This document shows positions 1-9,340 of a DNA stretch of 64,000 nucleotides, in pieces; position 1 is the first letter of the stretch; each line of letters opens with the position of its first letter. Position numbers and translations under genes: made by a program. The notes beneath the pieces were generated by a model, which was not told the DNA's origin, searched no databases, and was given only the letters and a program-made list of their open reading frames with translations. The DNA comes from Saprospiraceae bacterium (GTDB lineage Bacteria > Bacteroidota > Bacteroidia > Chitinophagales > Saprospiraceae), in the NCBI GenBank assembly GCA_016717655.1, contig JADKFC010000002.1, positions 124,001-188,000 on the forward strand, read 5' to 3'.

Positions 1-757
1 CCAAAAATTTTAATGAGTCAATTGCCGGGTATTTGGTCAGGTCGTGTCCAGAAGGGACAACCGACACATAGTTATCATCCAGGGCCCTAATATCCGCAAT
101 AGGGCTCTGGTCCATATTGACAAATTTGCCCGTCAGCCAGTAGTACTTTTGGCCTCGAGGGTCGGTACCTTCCTGAAATTCCTCAACCCAGCTGCCTTCG
201 CCTTGTTTGCAGACACGAATGCCCTTAATACTATCTGGCGAGCCTTTGGGGATGTTTACATTCAATAAATTGCATCCAGGCATGCCTTGTTGTAGTACAT
301 CCTGAATGATGATGGAAGCATATTTTTTTGCTGCTGTAAAATCTGCCTGGAAAGAATAATCCAACAATGAAAATCCGATAGAATTGACACCTTCCAGACT
401 GGCTTCCATCGCAGCAGACATAGTACCTGAATAAATGATGTTGATAGAGGCATTGGAGCCATGATTGATGCCACTGACGCACAAATCTATGGTTCTGTTT
501 TTCAACAACACATTTTTGGCCAATTTGACACAATCTACCGGGGTACCGGAGCATTCGTAAGCCTCAATTCCGTCAAATACATCAACCCTGGTCAAACGAA
601 TGGGCTCGTTTAGTGTAATGGCATGCCCCTGACCTGATTGGGGTTTATCGGGAGCCACAACAATTACTTCTCCAAAAGAAGATGCCAATTCTACCAGGTT
701 TTTAATGCCAGGTGCTATGATGCCATCATCATTGGTAACTAAAATCAGGGGTTTCAT
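1..757 (-). CDS. surE: 5'-nucleotidase SurE (3' end cut by window edge)
   Basis: SurE is a metal-dependent phosphatase that dephosphorylates nucleoside 5'- and 3'-monophosphates in the cytoplasm. Reading the minus strand from ATG at 755-757 gives MKPLILVTNDDGIIAPGIK, the family's N-terminal metal-binding signature (ND-D), followed by a typical VVAPDKPQSGQGHAIT segment and the SGINHGSNAS loop. About 252 codons are present without a stop, close to the usual family length, so only a few residues are missing beyond the edge. It is divergent from hemH. A TACCTTTG box lies 14 bases upstream of the start, so the leader is very short. Identification is from motif recognition and is firm. Confidence 0.93.
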   Translation of the reverse strand, partial: MKPLILVTNDDGIIAPGIKNLVELASSFGEVIVVAPDKPQSGQGHAITLNEPIRLTRVDVFDGIEAYECSGTPVDCVKLAKNVLLKNRTIDLCVSGINHGSNASINIIYSGTMSAAMEASLEGVNSIGFSLLDYSFQADFTAAKKYASIIIQDVLQQGMPGCNLLNVNIPKGSPDSIKGIRVCKQGEGSWVEEFQEGTDPRGQKYYWLTGKFVNMDQSPIADIRALDDNYVSVVPSGHDLTKYPAIDSLKFL

Positions 758-770
758 TCTCTTTTTTTAT

Positions 771-778
771 CAAAGGTA
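771..778 (-). promoter_or_regulatory. -7 box of the surE promoter (TACCTTTG)
   Basis: CAAAGGTA on the plus strand is TACCTTTG on the minus strand, matching the Bacteroidota -7 consensus TAnnTTTG. It sits just upstream of the surE ATG, so transcription would start about ten bases before the start codon. No convincing -33 TTG was identified. Confidence 0.5.
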
Positions 779-860
779 AACATATTTTAACAGCCAACTG
801 CTACCTTTAAAACGGACGAACTTGTGAAATTGCATGAACCAGAAGGATTAAAAGTTGTTA

Positions 861-1895
861 ATGAAAAAAAATCATATGCTACCTGGTAAAAAGGGGATAT
901 TACTGGTAAACCTTGGCACACCTGATGATCCGAGCAGGTCATCGGTCTATCGTTATCTGAAACAATTTCTTTTGGACAGGAGGGTTATAGACTTGCCTTG
1001 GTTGTTGAGGCAGTTTCTGGTAAGGGTCATTATTGTGCCTTTCAGGTCAGGGAGTTCTGCAAAACTATATCAGAGATTATGGACCAAAGAAGGAAGTCCA
1101 ATCAAAATATATGGAATGAGTGTTGCCCGAAAATTACAACAACGTCTGGGTGACAAATACGCCGTGGAACTTGCCATGCGATATCAAAGTCCCGGACTGG
1201 AAGCAGCTTTAAAAAAATTGATCTTTGAAATTAAGGTCAGTGAAATAGTAGTGTTCCCTATGTTTCCGCAGTATGCTTCCGCTACAACAGGGTCAGTGCA
1301 CGATGAAGTAATGCGATTGTTAAGGAAGTGGGATCTGATACCCAATATAAGAATGATCAACTCCTATCCGGATCATCCAGAAATGATTGATGTATTTGTC
1401 CAAAATGCCAGAAAATATGAGATAACGGCTTACGATCATTTCATTTTTAGTTTCCATGGAGTTCCGGAACGTCATGTTAAAAAAGCCGATCCATCTGGCA
1501 GCCATTGTCTTAAAAAAGAAAATTGCTGTAATATTGCTTGTCTAGAGAATCAGTTTTGTTATTCGGCTCAATGCCATACCACAGCCCATGCCATTGCCAC
1601 AAAACTAGGTCTTAACAAAGATCAGTACAGCATTACCTTTCAATCCAGGCTTGGCAAAGATCCATGGTTGCAACCCTATACCGATCAAACCCTTCAAGAC
1701 CAGCTCAACAAAGGAAATAAAAAGATCCTTGTTTTTAGTCCAGCTTTTGTGGCAGATTGCCTTGAAACTACCATTGAAATAGGTTTTGAGTACAAAGAAG
1801 AGTTCATTCACAATGGTGGAGAGCGCCTCGATCTGGTAGAAAGTCTAAATGACCACGATGCCTGGGTCGCAGCCATTGCCAATATGGTAAAATAA
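861..1895 (+). CDS. hemH: ferrochelatase
   Basis: Ferrochelatase inserts ferrous iron into protoporphyrin IX in the last step of heme synthesis, which fits a genome with heme-rich respiratory complexes. The protein starts with KKGILLVNLGTPDDP, carries the catalytic histidine in FSFHGVPERH, and has SAQCHTTA and a C-terminal SPAFVADCLETTIEIG segment typical of the family. Length (about 344 residues) is normal. A TTG codon two codons upstream (855) could also start the frame, but ATG at 861 is the simpler choice. Cysteines in the NCCNIACLENQFCYSAQC stretch are notable but no cofactor is claimed. Confidence 0.95.
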   Translation: MKKNHMLPGKKGILLVNLGTPDDPSRSSVYRYLKQFLLDRRVIDLPWLLRQFLVRVIIVPFRSGSSAKLYQRLWTKEGSPIKIYGMSVARKLQQRLGDKYAVELAMRYQSPGLEAALKKLIFEIKVSEIVVFPMFPQYASATTGSVHDEVMRLLRKWDLIPNIRMINSYPDHPEMIDVFVQNARKYEITAYDHFIFSFHGVPERHVKKADPSGSHCLKKENCCNIACLENQFCYSAQCHTTAHAIATKLGLNKDQYSITFQSRLGKDPWLQPYTDQTLQDQLNKGNKKILVFSPAFVADCLETTIEIGFEYKEEFIHNGGERLDLVESLNDHDAWVAAIANMVK

Positions 1896-2056
1896 AAAAG
1901 GATATAAAAAGGGAGGTTGATTACAACATTCCCTTAATATATCCAAAACAAAACAAGCACCCGCAGCCACAGCTTACAACCTGACTGCCGATATTTTATG
2001 CCAACTAAGTTGGGTTTATTTAGCCTTTCCGGCTTTTAATTCTTCCTGTAATTTCT

Positions 2057-2662
2057 TCAATTGTTCCCACTTGCCTGCTGCAGCCAGTTCATGGCATACC
2101 TTGAACCTGCATTTGATAAAATTTCTGCAATGGCAGCTTTTTTAGATGCAGCCAGTTGAGAGAAATCACTGATGCCGGCAGCTATCAATAATTCCGCTAT
2201 TTTTGGACCGATACCTTCAACAATTGTCAAATCATCAGCGGTTTTAGCTTTAGCAGCAGGTTTGGCCTTTTTATTTGTTGACTCTGCAACTTCTTTTTTA
2301 GGAGCAGCTTTTTTAACCTTATCAGTTTTAATTACAACTTTTTCTTCAACCGCAGGCAAAGACAAAACACTGTTGTCAATGTGTGGATGCAAGGGACTTG
2401 ACTCAAATCTGTCAGCATCTTTTTCATTGGCCCAACGATTGCCATTTACCAAATAACGGAAGTGATAATCTCTTCCTGCAGGAATTTTAAATTTTCCTTC
2501 AAAGTCGCCATTTTTATTGGCTTTCAATTCAAATCCATTTTCCAATGACCATTCGTTGAAGTCTCCCAAAACGATCACTGAGTGAACCGGGTTCTCCGGA
2601 ATAGCATTGTAATGAAAGGTCACGGCATAGCTTGCCTGATTTTTTATTAATTCTTTTTTCAT
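2057..2662 (-). CDS. glycogen-binding (E-set) plus helix-hairpin-helix domain protein
   Basis: Residues about 10-90 resemble the AMPK beta/isoamylase N-terminal carbohydrate-binding module (VTFHYNAIPENPVHSVIVLGDFNEW, then YHFRYLVNGNRWANEKDADRFE). A lysine- and alanine-rich linker (about 110-140) follows. The last 60 residues (DLTIVEGIGPKIAELLIAAGISDFSQLA) form a helix-hairpin-helix pair of the kind found in DNA-binding and DUF4332-like proteins. No signal peptide, so cytoplasmic. The combination of a sugar-binding module with a basic linker and HhH is unusual and the function is unknown. It stands alone, with its own promoter-like box upstream. Confidence 0.85.
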   Translation of the reverse strand: MKKELIKNQASYAVTFHYNAIPENPVHSVIVLGDFNEWSLENGFELKANKNGDFEGKFKIPAGRDYHFRYLVNGNRWANEKDADRFESSPLHPHIDNSVLSLPAVEEKVVIKTDKVKKAAPKKEVAESTNKKAKPAAKAKTADDLTIVEGIGPKIAELLIAAGISDFSQLAASKKAAIAEILSNAGSRYAMNWLQQASGNN

Positions 2663-2715
2663 GATGTATGATTAATGAAATACCTGTTTGAATCAGGCCC
2701 TAACGAAATGTGATG

Positions 2716-2746
2716 CAAAAGTAAGTTGTAATAAATTAGTTTTCAA
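2716..2746 (-). promoter_or_regulatory. promoter of the glycogen-binding/HhH gene
   Basis: On the minus strand TTG (2744-2746) is followed after 20 bases by TACTTTTG (2716-2723), matching the Bacteroidota TTG-N19-21-TAnnTTTG arrangement. It lies about 55 bases upstream of the gene's ATG. Confidence 0.5.
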
Positions 2747-2875
2747 GCTCTTAACAAATTGTTTAAGAATATTGACGGATTGATAACAAATGGAAGGCCT
2801 TGACAATAGGACATCTGCACCTATTTGAATCAATCTTTGTTTAAGTAGTCTGCAAAAGAGAGATGGGGTACAATC

Positions 2876-3556
2876 CTATGGTTTTGACAGAATAGTTTTA
2901 AAGCGCTGCATCAATTCCAGTGCTGTAGTATATCCCCTGGTTAAGGTATAATATTGATCACCAGCCTTAACTAATACGGTTGGAAATCCGTTTGCACCTA
3001 ATTCTCTGGCCTTTTCAAAATCTTGTAAAACAAGCTTCCTGCCATCCGCTGAAAGAAACAATTTTTCAAAAGCATCTGAATCAAGTCCTAAATCAGACAC
3101 AATAGACATATAAGTAGCCGTTGCATAAGGATTGTTATTGTATTGGTAAAAACTTTTCTGAACTCGTTGGAAAAAAGAAAGCGTATGGGATGGAAACAAT
3201 GCTTTGACACATGCCACTGCCCTGCATGCAGGCTCGGTATTATAAACTATGTCATTTTGAAGGATGTCGAATTTAAATTCCATCCCGGTGCGTTGGTTGA
3301 TTTCATGCCAATGCTCGGCTAAAAAATCTTTGAGCGAGGCCATACTTTCTGTGCCATCCGGTCTGAGGCCTCCCATCAAATATATGAATTTTACATTTGG
3401 ATGGGCAGCCACAAAGGCAGACCATTCATTGGTAAAGCCATAGCACCATGAACACATGGGGTCTCCAATGTAATATAGGGTCATTTCTTTTTGGGCTTTT
3501 TGGGCATTCATATTGATTCCGGTCAGGAGTAAAACTAAAAAGCAGAGAGATTTCAT
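2876..3556 (-). CDS. DsbA-family thiol oxidoreductase
   Basis: A secreted thioredoxin-fold protein. It has a signal peptide (MKSLCFLVLLLTGINMNAQ), then YYIGDPMCSWCYGF near residue 30, where CSWC is a CxxC redox site, and an alpha-helical insertion typical of the DsbA/FrnE group. The segment GANGFPTVLV near residue 190 supplies the cis-proline expected of this fold. The length (226 residues) is normal. It probably acts in the periplasm on disulfide bonds; the substrate is unknown. The next gene to the right is also on the minus strand 44 bases away, so co-transcription is possible. Confidence 0.82.
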   Translation of the reverse strand: MKSLCFLVLLLTGINMNAQKAQKEMTLYYIGDPMCSWCYGFTNEWSAFVAAHPNVKFIYLMGGLRPDGTESMASLKDFLAEHWHEINQRTGMEFKFDILQNDIVYNTEPACRAVACVKALFPSHTLSFFQRVQKSFYQYNNNPYATATYMSIVSDLGLDSDAFEKLFLSADGRKLVLQDFEKARELGANGFPTVLVKAGDQYYTLTRGYTTALELMQRFKTILSKP

Positions 3557-3600
3557 GGCTAATAAGCTAACTGTAATAAAAACAAAGAGCCTGAATCCAA

Positions 3601-4293
3601 TTAATAATATTCTACCTTCCTCAGGAACTTCATGGCAAACTTCAATTCAAGTGAAAGATTGCGCACAACTCTTTCCGGCAGTGTTCTGGTTTGGCCGGGA
3701 AAAAAGGGATCTACCACACTTGAGATCGGTGGCTGATAATATTGCTGGCTAATGTCCGGATGAAGACCGATCTCAACAAAAAACCTGGTAAATTCTCTGA
3801 ATCCAAATTCGTATCCTCCCCCAAAACTCAAGCCATAGACAAATTTTTTGGCAAAGGATTTATTAGGGAAATAAAGTGAATTCCATTGATCATATTCGCT
3901 CAAATTGGTGCTTGCTGTAAATTCTCCTCTGATGCCCAAAAAGTAATAAGGTGCCTGTGACTTATTGGAAGAAAGCATTTTTTTTGCCCCCAATTCCAGT
4001 ACCACATTTCTGAACTTGAAATCAAAAGAATTCACATTAAATGGATTGGTTGATGAAAACCGCCACGAACTCCCTCTGGTTCTCCAACCGAGTGAGCTGT
4101 AGAAGATATTGGTTCCTTCAATAGGTGCAGATTCAATAAAAAGGTCGGCATTGAGGGTAAACAGAGCATCATTGTCTGTCTCGTTCCATTTCTGAAAGCC
4201 CAGGCCAGGTCCTACCTTGGGTCCAAAATAAAATGACTGGCCTTGTAAGTGGAAGGCTGTAAAAAACATTAAAAAAAACAAAATGAGTCTCAT
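3601..4293 (-). CDS. outer-membrane beta-barrel protein (PorT-like), hypothetical
   Basis: A 230-residue protein with a cleavable signal peptide (MRLILFFLMFFTAFHLQGQ) followed by alternating aromatic/polar strands such as SFYFGPKVGPGLGFQKW and KKFVYGLSFGGGYEFGF, and a C-terminal strand pattern. This is what small Bacteroidota outer-membrane barrels of the PorT/OMP_b-brl type look like. No catalytic motif was found. The function is unknown. It is divergent from the BNR gene at 4410. Confidence 0.72.
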   Translation of the reverse strand: MRLILFFLMFFTAFHLQGQSFYFGPKVGPGLGFQKWNETDNDALFTLNADLFIESAPIEGTNIFYSSLGWRTRGSSWRFSSTNPFNVNSFDFKFRNVVLELGAKKMLSSNKSQAPYYFLGIRGEFTASTNLSEYDQWNSLYFPNKSFAKKFVYGLSFGGGYEFGFREFTRFFVEIGLHPDISQQYYQPPISSVVDPFFPGQTRTLPERVVRNLSLELKFAMKFLRKVEYY

Positions 4294-4359
4294 ATTAGGG
4301 CTTTAGAACAATGTAAAAATACGCCAAAGAAATTAAACCAGATGTGAGAATGACCTGAA

Positions 4360-4392
4360 TTTGGTAATTCATACCCTAAAAGCCTATATTTG
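4360..4392 (+). promoter_or_regulatory. promoter of the BNR/serine-hydrolase operon
   Basis: TTTG at 4360-4363 and TATATTTG at 4385-4392 are separated by 21 bases, an exact match to the Bacteroidota TTTG/TAnnTTTG promoter. Transcription would start near 4398, only about a dozen bases before the ATG at 4410. Confidence 0.65.
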
Positions 4393-4409
4393 TATAAACC
4401 AAATAACAA

Positions 4410-7400
4410 ATGATCACAACCATGAGAAGAACCGCACTCTTTTCCGTTTGCCTGCTGATAAGTCTTACTCTTTTTGCACAAAAAGAAAAAGGAAAAAATT
4501 CAAAAAAAACCAATGAAGTGGTAGCCGAAAAAGCTTTGCCCTCCACCCATTTTGGGGGCCTGAGTTTTAGAAGCATTGGTCCTGCTGTAACTTCCGGCAG
4601 GATAGCAGATTTTGCTGTTAATCCATCCAATCACAGCGAATATTATGTAGCATCGGCATCAGGTGGGGTATGGAAGACCACCAATAAGGGTGTGACTTTT
4701 GAGCCTATATTTGATGGTGAGGGTTCATACTCTATTGGCTGTGTAACCATAGACCCCTCTACCCATTCTACCGTTTGGGTAGGTAGTGGTGAAAACAACA
4801 ACCAACGCTCTGTAGCGTATGGTGATGGTGTGTACAAGAGTTTGGATAGGGGCAAGTCCTGGAAAAACATGGGATTAAAAAATTCAGAACACATTGCTGA
4901 AATTGTGGTACACCCAACTCAATCCAATATTGTTTACGTAGCTGCCTATGGCCCTGTATGGGGTGAAGGTGGAGATAGAGGGGTATATAAGAGTACCGAT
5001 GGGGGATCCACTTGGACTTGTATAAAAACGGTGAGTGCCTATACCGGTTGTAACGACCTGGTTATGGATCCCAGAGATCCCAATGTTTTGTATGCTGCCT
5101 TTCATCAGCGCATGAGAAAAGTCTATACTTATATTGGGGGTGGGCCGGAATCTGCCCTTTATAAATCTACTGATGGCGGTGCAAGCTGGACAAAGCTGGA
5201 AGGTGGTTTACCGGCAGGCGATTTAGGCAGGATTGGGCTTGCCATCAGCAAAGTCAACCCTGATTATCTTTATGCAGTTGTAGAAGCCAATGAAAGTAGG
5301 GGAGGTATTTATAGATCTGTGGACCGGGGAGCGAGTTGGGAGAAAAGAAGTGGAACCTACACTTCAGGAAACTACTACAATGAGATAGAATGTGACCCCA
5401 AAATATTGGATAAAATCTACATCACAGATTCTTATTATAAAGTAAGTTATGATGGCGGAAAAACAGTTAAAAACCTGGGTGAAATCAACAAACACATAGA
5501 CAATCACGCCATCTGGGTAGACCCCAGCAACGGCAATCACCTTTTGGTAGGTTGCGACGGAGGCATCTACGAAACCTATGACCATGCAGCCACCTGGGAT
5601 TTTAAATCCAATTTACCGGTAACCCAATTTTACAAAGTTTCAACAGACAATGACTACCCATTTTATAATGTTCATGGAGGTACTCAAGACAACCTAAGCT
5701 TAGCAGGTCCCTCTCGAAGCAGTTCTGCCAATGGCATTGTCAACAGTGATTGGATCGTTACCTCGTTGGGAGACGGCTTCGAAACCCAGGTGGATCAAAG
5801 TGATCCCAATATTATTTATGCTCAGTCGCAGTACGGAGGCTTGGTCCGATTTGACAAACGCAATGGCGAATACTTACCCATCAAACCTATTGAAGGGGAA
5901 GATGAAGCCGCTTACCGATGGAACTGGGATGCTCCTCTTTTGATAAGTAAGTTTGATAACAAAAGACTATACTTTGGCGCCAATAAAGTTTTCCGCACTG
6001 ATGACCAGGGTAATACATGGAAGGTGATCAGCCCTGATCTGAGTCGTCAGATAGATCGTAATAAAATGGAGGTAATGGGTAAAATCTGGTCCGTAGATGC
6101 CATTGCCAAAAATGGTAGCACTGATATTTATGGTCAAACCACCTCAATTGCTGAATCCCCTCTGGATCAAAATACATTGTGGGTGGGTACCGATGATGGT
6201 TTGTTACATCTGACAACAGACGGAGGAAAAAACTGGGCGAAGTTTGATAACCTACCGGGAGTACCTGCACAAAGTTATGTTCATCAAGTTATTGCATCTC
6301 AGCACGATAAGAATACAGCTTTTGTGTGTTTTAATCACCATCGATATGGCGATTTTAAACCTTATGTACTAAAAACTGCTGATGGTGGTAAAACATGGAT
6401 GTCGATTGCTTCAGATCTACCTGAAAGAGGAAGCGTTTATAGCATTGCAGAAGACCATGTTGATTCCAAACTGTTGTTTGTTGGAACAGAGTTTGGGTGC
6501 TTTTTTACCTATAACGGTGGGACCAATTGGGTGGCCTTAAAATCAGGCTTACCAACTATTGCCGTACGAGACATCGAAATCCAAAGGAGGGAAAATGATC
6601 TCGTACTGGCTACTTTTGGAAGAGGTTTTTATATTCTTGACGATTACAGCCCTTTAAGATCAGTGACCAAAGAAAAGTTTGAGAAAGACTGTGTGCTTTT
6701 TCCTGCTAAAGATGGATTGATGTATATCGAAAGACTGCCTTTGGGCTTAAGGGATAAAGGTCACTTGGGATCGTCTTATTTTTCAACTCCCAATCCAAAG
6801 CCGGGTGTTGAGTTTACATACTATTTGAAAGATGATGTCAAAAAGTTGAAAGAGAAGAGAAAAGAGAGAGAAAAAAAGGCATACGAGAACAAAGAAAAAG
6901 TTTACTATCCCAGCATCGATAGTTTGAGGATGGAAGATAATCAGGCAGATCCATTTCTATTAATGACCATTACGGATGCGAGTGGAAATGTAGTAAGACA
7001 TCTAAAAACCTCGGCAAAAAAAGGAATGCACAGAATTAAATGGGATTACAGGTATGCCCCTTATGCTCCGGTACAAAGTCGCTATACGCCTGCACCTGAT
7101 GAGTTATTCGGTTCCGATGATGCTGGCCACCTTGCCATGCCAGGCAGGTATACAGCCACACTGCAAAAAGTGGAAGACGGACAGGTGACCATTTTGGGAG
7201 AGGCAGTTAGCTTTGAGTGTAAGCTATGGAACAATGGCAGTTTACAGACCAAAGACATGGCAGCCAATGTTGCCTTTTACCAAAAAGTTACCCATATGAT
7301 CAAATCGACTCAAGAAATGAATGATCAGTTGGGAAACATAGAAACAAAGCTTAAAAACGTCCAGGCATCGGTGTTGGATATGCCTTCTCAAGCCAAGCCC

Positions 7401-7703
7401 TGGTTAGAGAAAATACATGCCTACTCACAGGAAGCAAACACTATAAAAACTTCGATTTTTGGAGATGTGACCAAAGCCAAAAGAGAATTTGAAACCGCTC
7501 CTACTTTCAATGATCGCATTGGGAATATAGCTTATTCACTTTGGAATTCTACAGCTGCCATACCAGGTGCCGCTACTGAGTCATTAAAAATTGCGGAAAA
7601 ACAATTTACGATGTATCAACCACAGGTTAGTCAGCTTCATCAAAAAGTAGAAAGCCTTATTAGAGAAGTTGAAAAAGCGGGAGGACCTTATATAAGTAGA
7701 TAA
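4410..7703 (+). CDS. VPS10/sortilin-like BNR beta-propeller protein
   Basis: A large secreted protein (about 1,097 residues). A signal peptide (RRTALFSVCLLISLTLFAQ) precedes a series of BNR/Asp-box repeats of the form S-x-D-x-G-x-T-W (for example KSTDGGSTW, KSTDGGASW, RTDDQGNTW, KTADGGKTW) over roughly residues 60-720. This is the two-propeller architecture of Sortilin/VPS10-like and GH74-like proteins. The last 300 residues are not propeller: a charged helix (LKEKRKEREKK), a FlgD-like segment (VRHLKTSAKKGMHRIKWDY) and a helical end. No T9SS sorting domain is visible. Catalytic residues of GH74 were not identified, so enzymatic activity is uncertain. It shares an operon with the next gene, 12 bases downstream. 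Confidence 0.85.
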   Translation: MITTMRRTALFSVCLLISLTLFAQKEKGKNSKKTNEVVAEKALPSTHFGGLSFRSIGPAVTSGRIADFAVNPSNHSEYYVASASGGVWKTTNKGVTFEPIFDGEGSYSIGCVTIDPSTHSTVWVGSGENNNQRSVAYGDGVYKSLDRGKSWKNMGLKNSEHIAEIVVHPTQSNIVYVAAYGPVWGEGGDRGVYKSTDGGSTWTCIKTVSAYTGCNDLVMDPRDPNVLYAAFHQRMRKVYTYIGGGPESALYKSTDGGASWTKLEGGLPAGDLGRIGLAISKVNPDYLYAVVEANESRGGIYRSVDRGASWEKRSGTYTSGNYYNEIECDPKILDKIYITDSYYKVSYDGGKTVKNLGEINKHIDNHAIWVDPSNGNHLLVGCDGGIYETYDHAATWDFKSNLPVTQFYKVSTDNDYPFYNVHGGTQDNLSLAGPSRSSSANGIVNSDWIVTSLGDGFETQVDQSDPNIIYAQSQYGGLVRFDKRNGEYLPIKPIEGEDEAAYRWNWDAPLLISKFDNKRLYFGANKVFRTDDQGNTWKVISPDLSRQIDRNKMEVMGKIWSVDAIAKNGSTDIYGQTTSIAESPLDQNTLWVGTDDGLLHLTTDGGKNWAKFDNLPGVPAQSYVHQVIASQHDKNTAFVCFNHHRYGDFKPYVLKTADGGKTWMSIASDLPERGSVYSIAEDHVDSKLLFVGTEFGCFFTYNGGTNWVALKSGLPTIAVRDIEIQRRENDLVLATFGRGFYILDDYSPLRSVTKEKFEKDCVLFPAKDGLMYIERLPLGLRDKGHLGSSYFSTPNPKPGVEFTYYLKDDVKKLKEKRKEREKKAYENKEKVYYPSIDSLRMEDNQADPFLLMTITDASGNVVRHLKTSAKKGMHRIKWDYRYAPYAPVQSRYTPAPDELFGSDDAGHLAMPGRYTATLQKVEDGQVTILGEAVSFECKLWNNGSLQTKDMAANVAFYQKVTHMIKSTQEMNDQLGNIETKLKNVQASVLDMPSQAKPWLEKIHAYSQEANTIKTSIFGDVTKAKREFETAPTFNDRIGNIAYSLWNSTAAIPGAATESLKIAEKQFTMYQPQVSQLHQKVESLIREVEKAGGPYISR

Positions 7704-7715
7704 ATAAGAAATCAG

Positions 7716-9236
7716 ATGAAAAAAATTGTTCAGTTTGTACTCTGTTTCTTTTTACTCAATAGCCTGAAAGCCCAGCCTGCCTTTGTAAAAGACAGTCTTC
7801 ATAGTTTCATTCAGAAAGGGATGAAAAAATGGCAAATACCGGGTCTGGCTTTGGTAGTTGTAAACGATGGAAAAGTGGTTACCAAAGAAGGATTTGGAGT
7901 CAGGAATTTGGAAACACGTGAAAAAGTTGACGCGCATACATTATTTTACATAGCGAGCAATACCAAACTTTTTACCGGTACTGCGCTGGCAAATCTGGCT
8001 TTTGAAAAAAAACTAAGCCTCAACGATAAGATTATTCAGTATTACCCCTGGTTTCAGTTATATGATAAAACAAGTACCTCATTGGTTACCATCAAAGACA
8101 TGCTCACCCATCGAATAGGAACTAAAACTTTTCAGGGTGACCTTACCTTTTGGAATTCCAAATTGCACAGAGAGGAGATCATGAAAAAGATGCAATTGCT
8201 CAAACCTTCTCAAGGCTTCAGAGAAGCGTATGGTTATTGCAACAGCTGTTATCTGGTGGCCGGCATGGTAATCCCTAAAGTTGCAGGACAGACTTGGGAA
8301 CAATACATAGAGGAAAAATTATTGTTTCCATTGGGCATGGATGAAAGTAAAGCTATAAGTAACGGAAACTGGAAAACAGCCAAAAATATGGCGGCTCCCT
8401 ACACTACAGCCTATACAGATACCTTGCGGAGGGTGCCATTTGATCAATGGGACAACCTTGGTCCTGCTGCCTCTATATTGAGCAATGTAGACGATCTAAG
8501 CCATTGGCTGCTGTTTCAATTGGACAGTGGAAAATATGAAAACAGGCAGATTTTACCTTGGAGTGTTTTGCAACAAACCCGTGATGTTCAGATTTCGACA
8601 GGAAGCCGAAAATCAGCGGCCTTGCCTGTTCATTTCAGAGGTTATGGCCTCGGTCTCAGTGCTGCCGATTACAATGGATATCAGGTATATTGGCACACTG
8701 GTGGGGCTGCGGGTATGGTAAGTAATGTTTGTTTTGTACCAGAATTGGATTTAGGCATTGCTGTATTAACTAACAACGACAACCAGAATTTTTTTGAAGC
8801 TTTGCGTTATCAGTTGCTGGATGCCTACACTGGATTGACCACCTATGTGAACAGAAGTGAACAATTTTGGCCTGGCCAGGACGAGGGAATGAAAACCCAA
8901 TTGGCAGAAATTGCTGCATTCAAGGCCAGGGTGAAAAATTATAAAGACCACCCTGTTGATTTAAATAAATTCAAAGGTAAGTATGTAAACAAATTGTACG
9001 GAGGCATAGAACTAAGTGTTGTCAATGGTGGTTTGGATATCCAATTTAGCCAACATCCCGACCTGGAAGGCCGTTTGGAATACATGGGCAATGATGAATG
9101 GATGTTGAGTTATAACAACATAGAATACGGCATTTATGCCACCCGTTTTGATTTAAAAAAGGGTAAGCCCAAAAGTTTACGAATCAAGGTAAATGACATC
9201 ATAGAATACGATGAATACATCTTTGAGAAAGACTAA
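7716..9236 (+). CDS. serine hydrolase of the beta-lactamase class C family with C-terminal DUF3471-like domain
   Basis: A secreted penicillin-binding-protein-like hydrolase. After a signal peptide it shows the three family motifs: SxxK in IASNTKLF (about residue 80), YxN in YGYCNSCYL, and HTG in YWHTGGAAGM. The C-terminal part (about residues 410-506, KFKGKYVNKLYGGIELSVVNG) resembles the DUF3471/lipocalin-like domain that follows many such hydrolases. Members act as D-aminopeptidases, esterases or beta-lactamases; the substrate cannot be told here. It starts 12 bases after the BNR gene and so is co-transcribed with it, ending at a strong hairpin terminator. Confidence 0.9.
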   Translation: MKKIVQFVLCFFLLNSLKAQPAFVKDSLHSFIQKGMKKWQIPGLALVVVNDGKVVTKEGFGVRNLETREKVDAHTLFYIASNTKLFTGTALANLAFEKKLSLNDKIIQYYPWFQLYDKTSTSLVTIKDMLTHRIGTKTFQGDLTFWNSKLHREEIMKKMQLLKPSQGFREAYGYCNSCYLVAGMVIPKVAGQTWEQYIEEKLLFPLGMDESKAISNGNWKTAKNMAAPYTTAYTDTLRRVPFDQWDNLGPAASILSNVDDLSHWLLFQLDSGKYENRQILPWSVLQQTRDVQISTGSRKSAALPVHFRGYGLGLSAADYNGYQVYWHTGGAAGMVSNVCFVPELDLGIAVLTNNDNQNFFEALRYQLLDAYTGLTTYVNRSEQFWPGQDEGMKTQLAEIAAFKARVKNYKDHPVDLNKFKGKYVNKLYGGIELSVVNGGLDIQFSQHPDLEGRLEYMGNDEWMLSYNNIEYGIYATRFDLKKGKPKSLRIKVNDIIEYDEYIFEKD

Positions 9237-9257
9237 GAATTAAGACAATAAAAAAAA

Positions 9258-9285
9258 ACCTTGCCGCATTTTATTGAGGCAAGGT
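9258..9285. terminator. hairpin terminator between convergent genes
   Basis: ACCTTGCC (9258-9265) pairs with GGCAAGGT (9278-9285). The stem is flanked by an A-run on the left and CTTTATCC on the right, so it can stop transcription from both the serine hydrolase (+) and the gene at 9341 (-). Confidence 0.8.
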
Positions 9286-9340
9286 CTTTATCCAATTTTA
9301 AAATCAGCTTTGGGCCGACAGATAATTTATCTTGAGGTCG

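Noticed and set aside
855..863. TTG at 855 as start of hemH
   Set aside because: ATG at 861 is only two codons downstream and adds no family residues upstream; no reason to prefer TTG.
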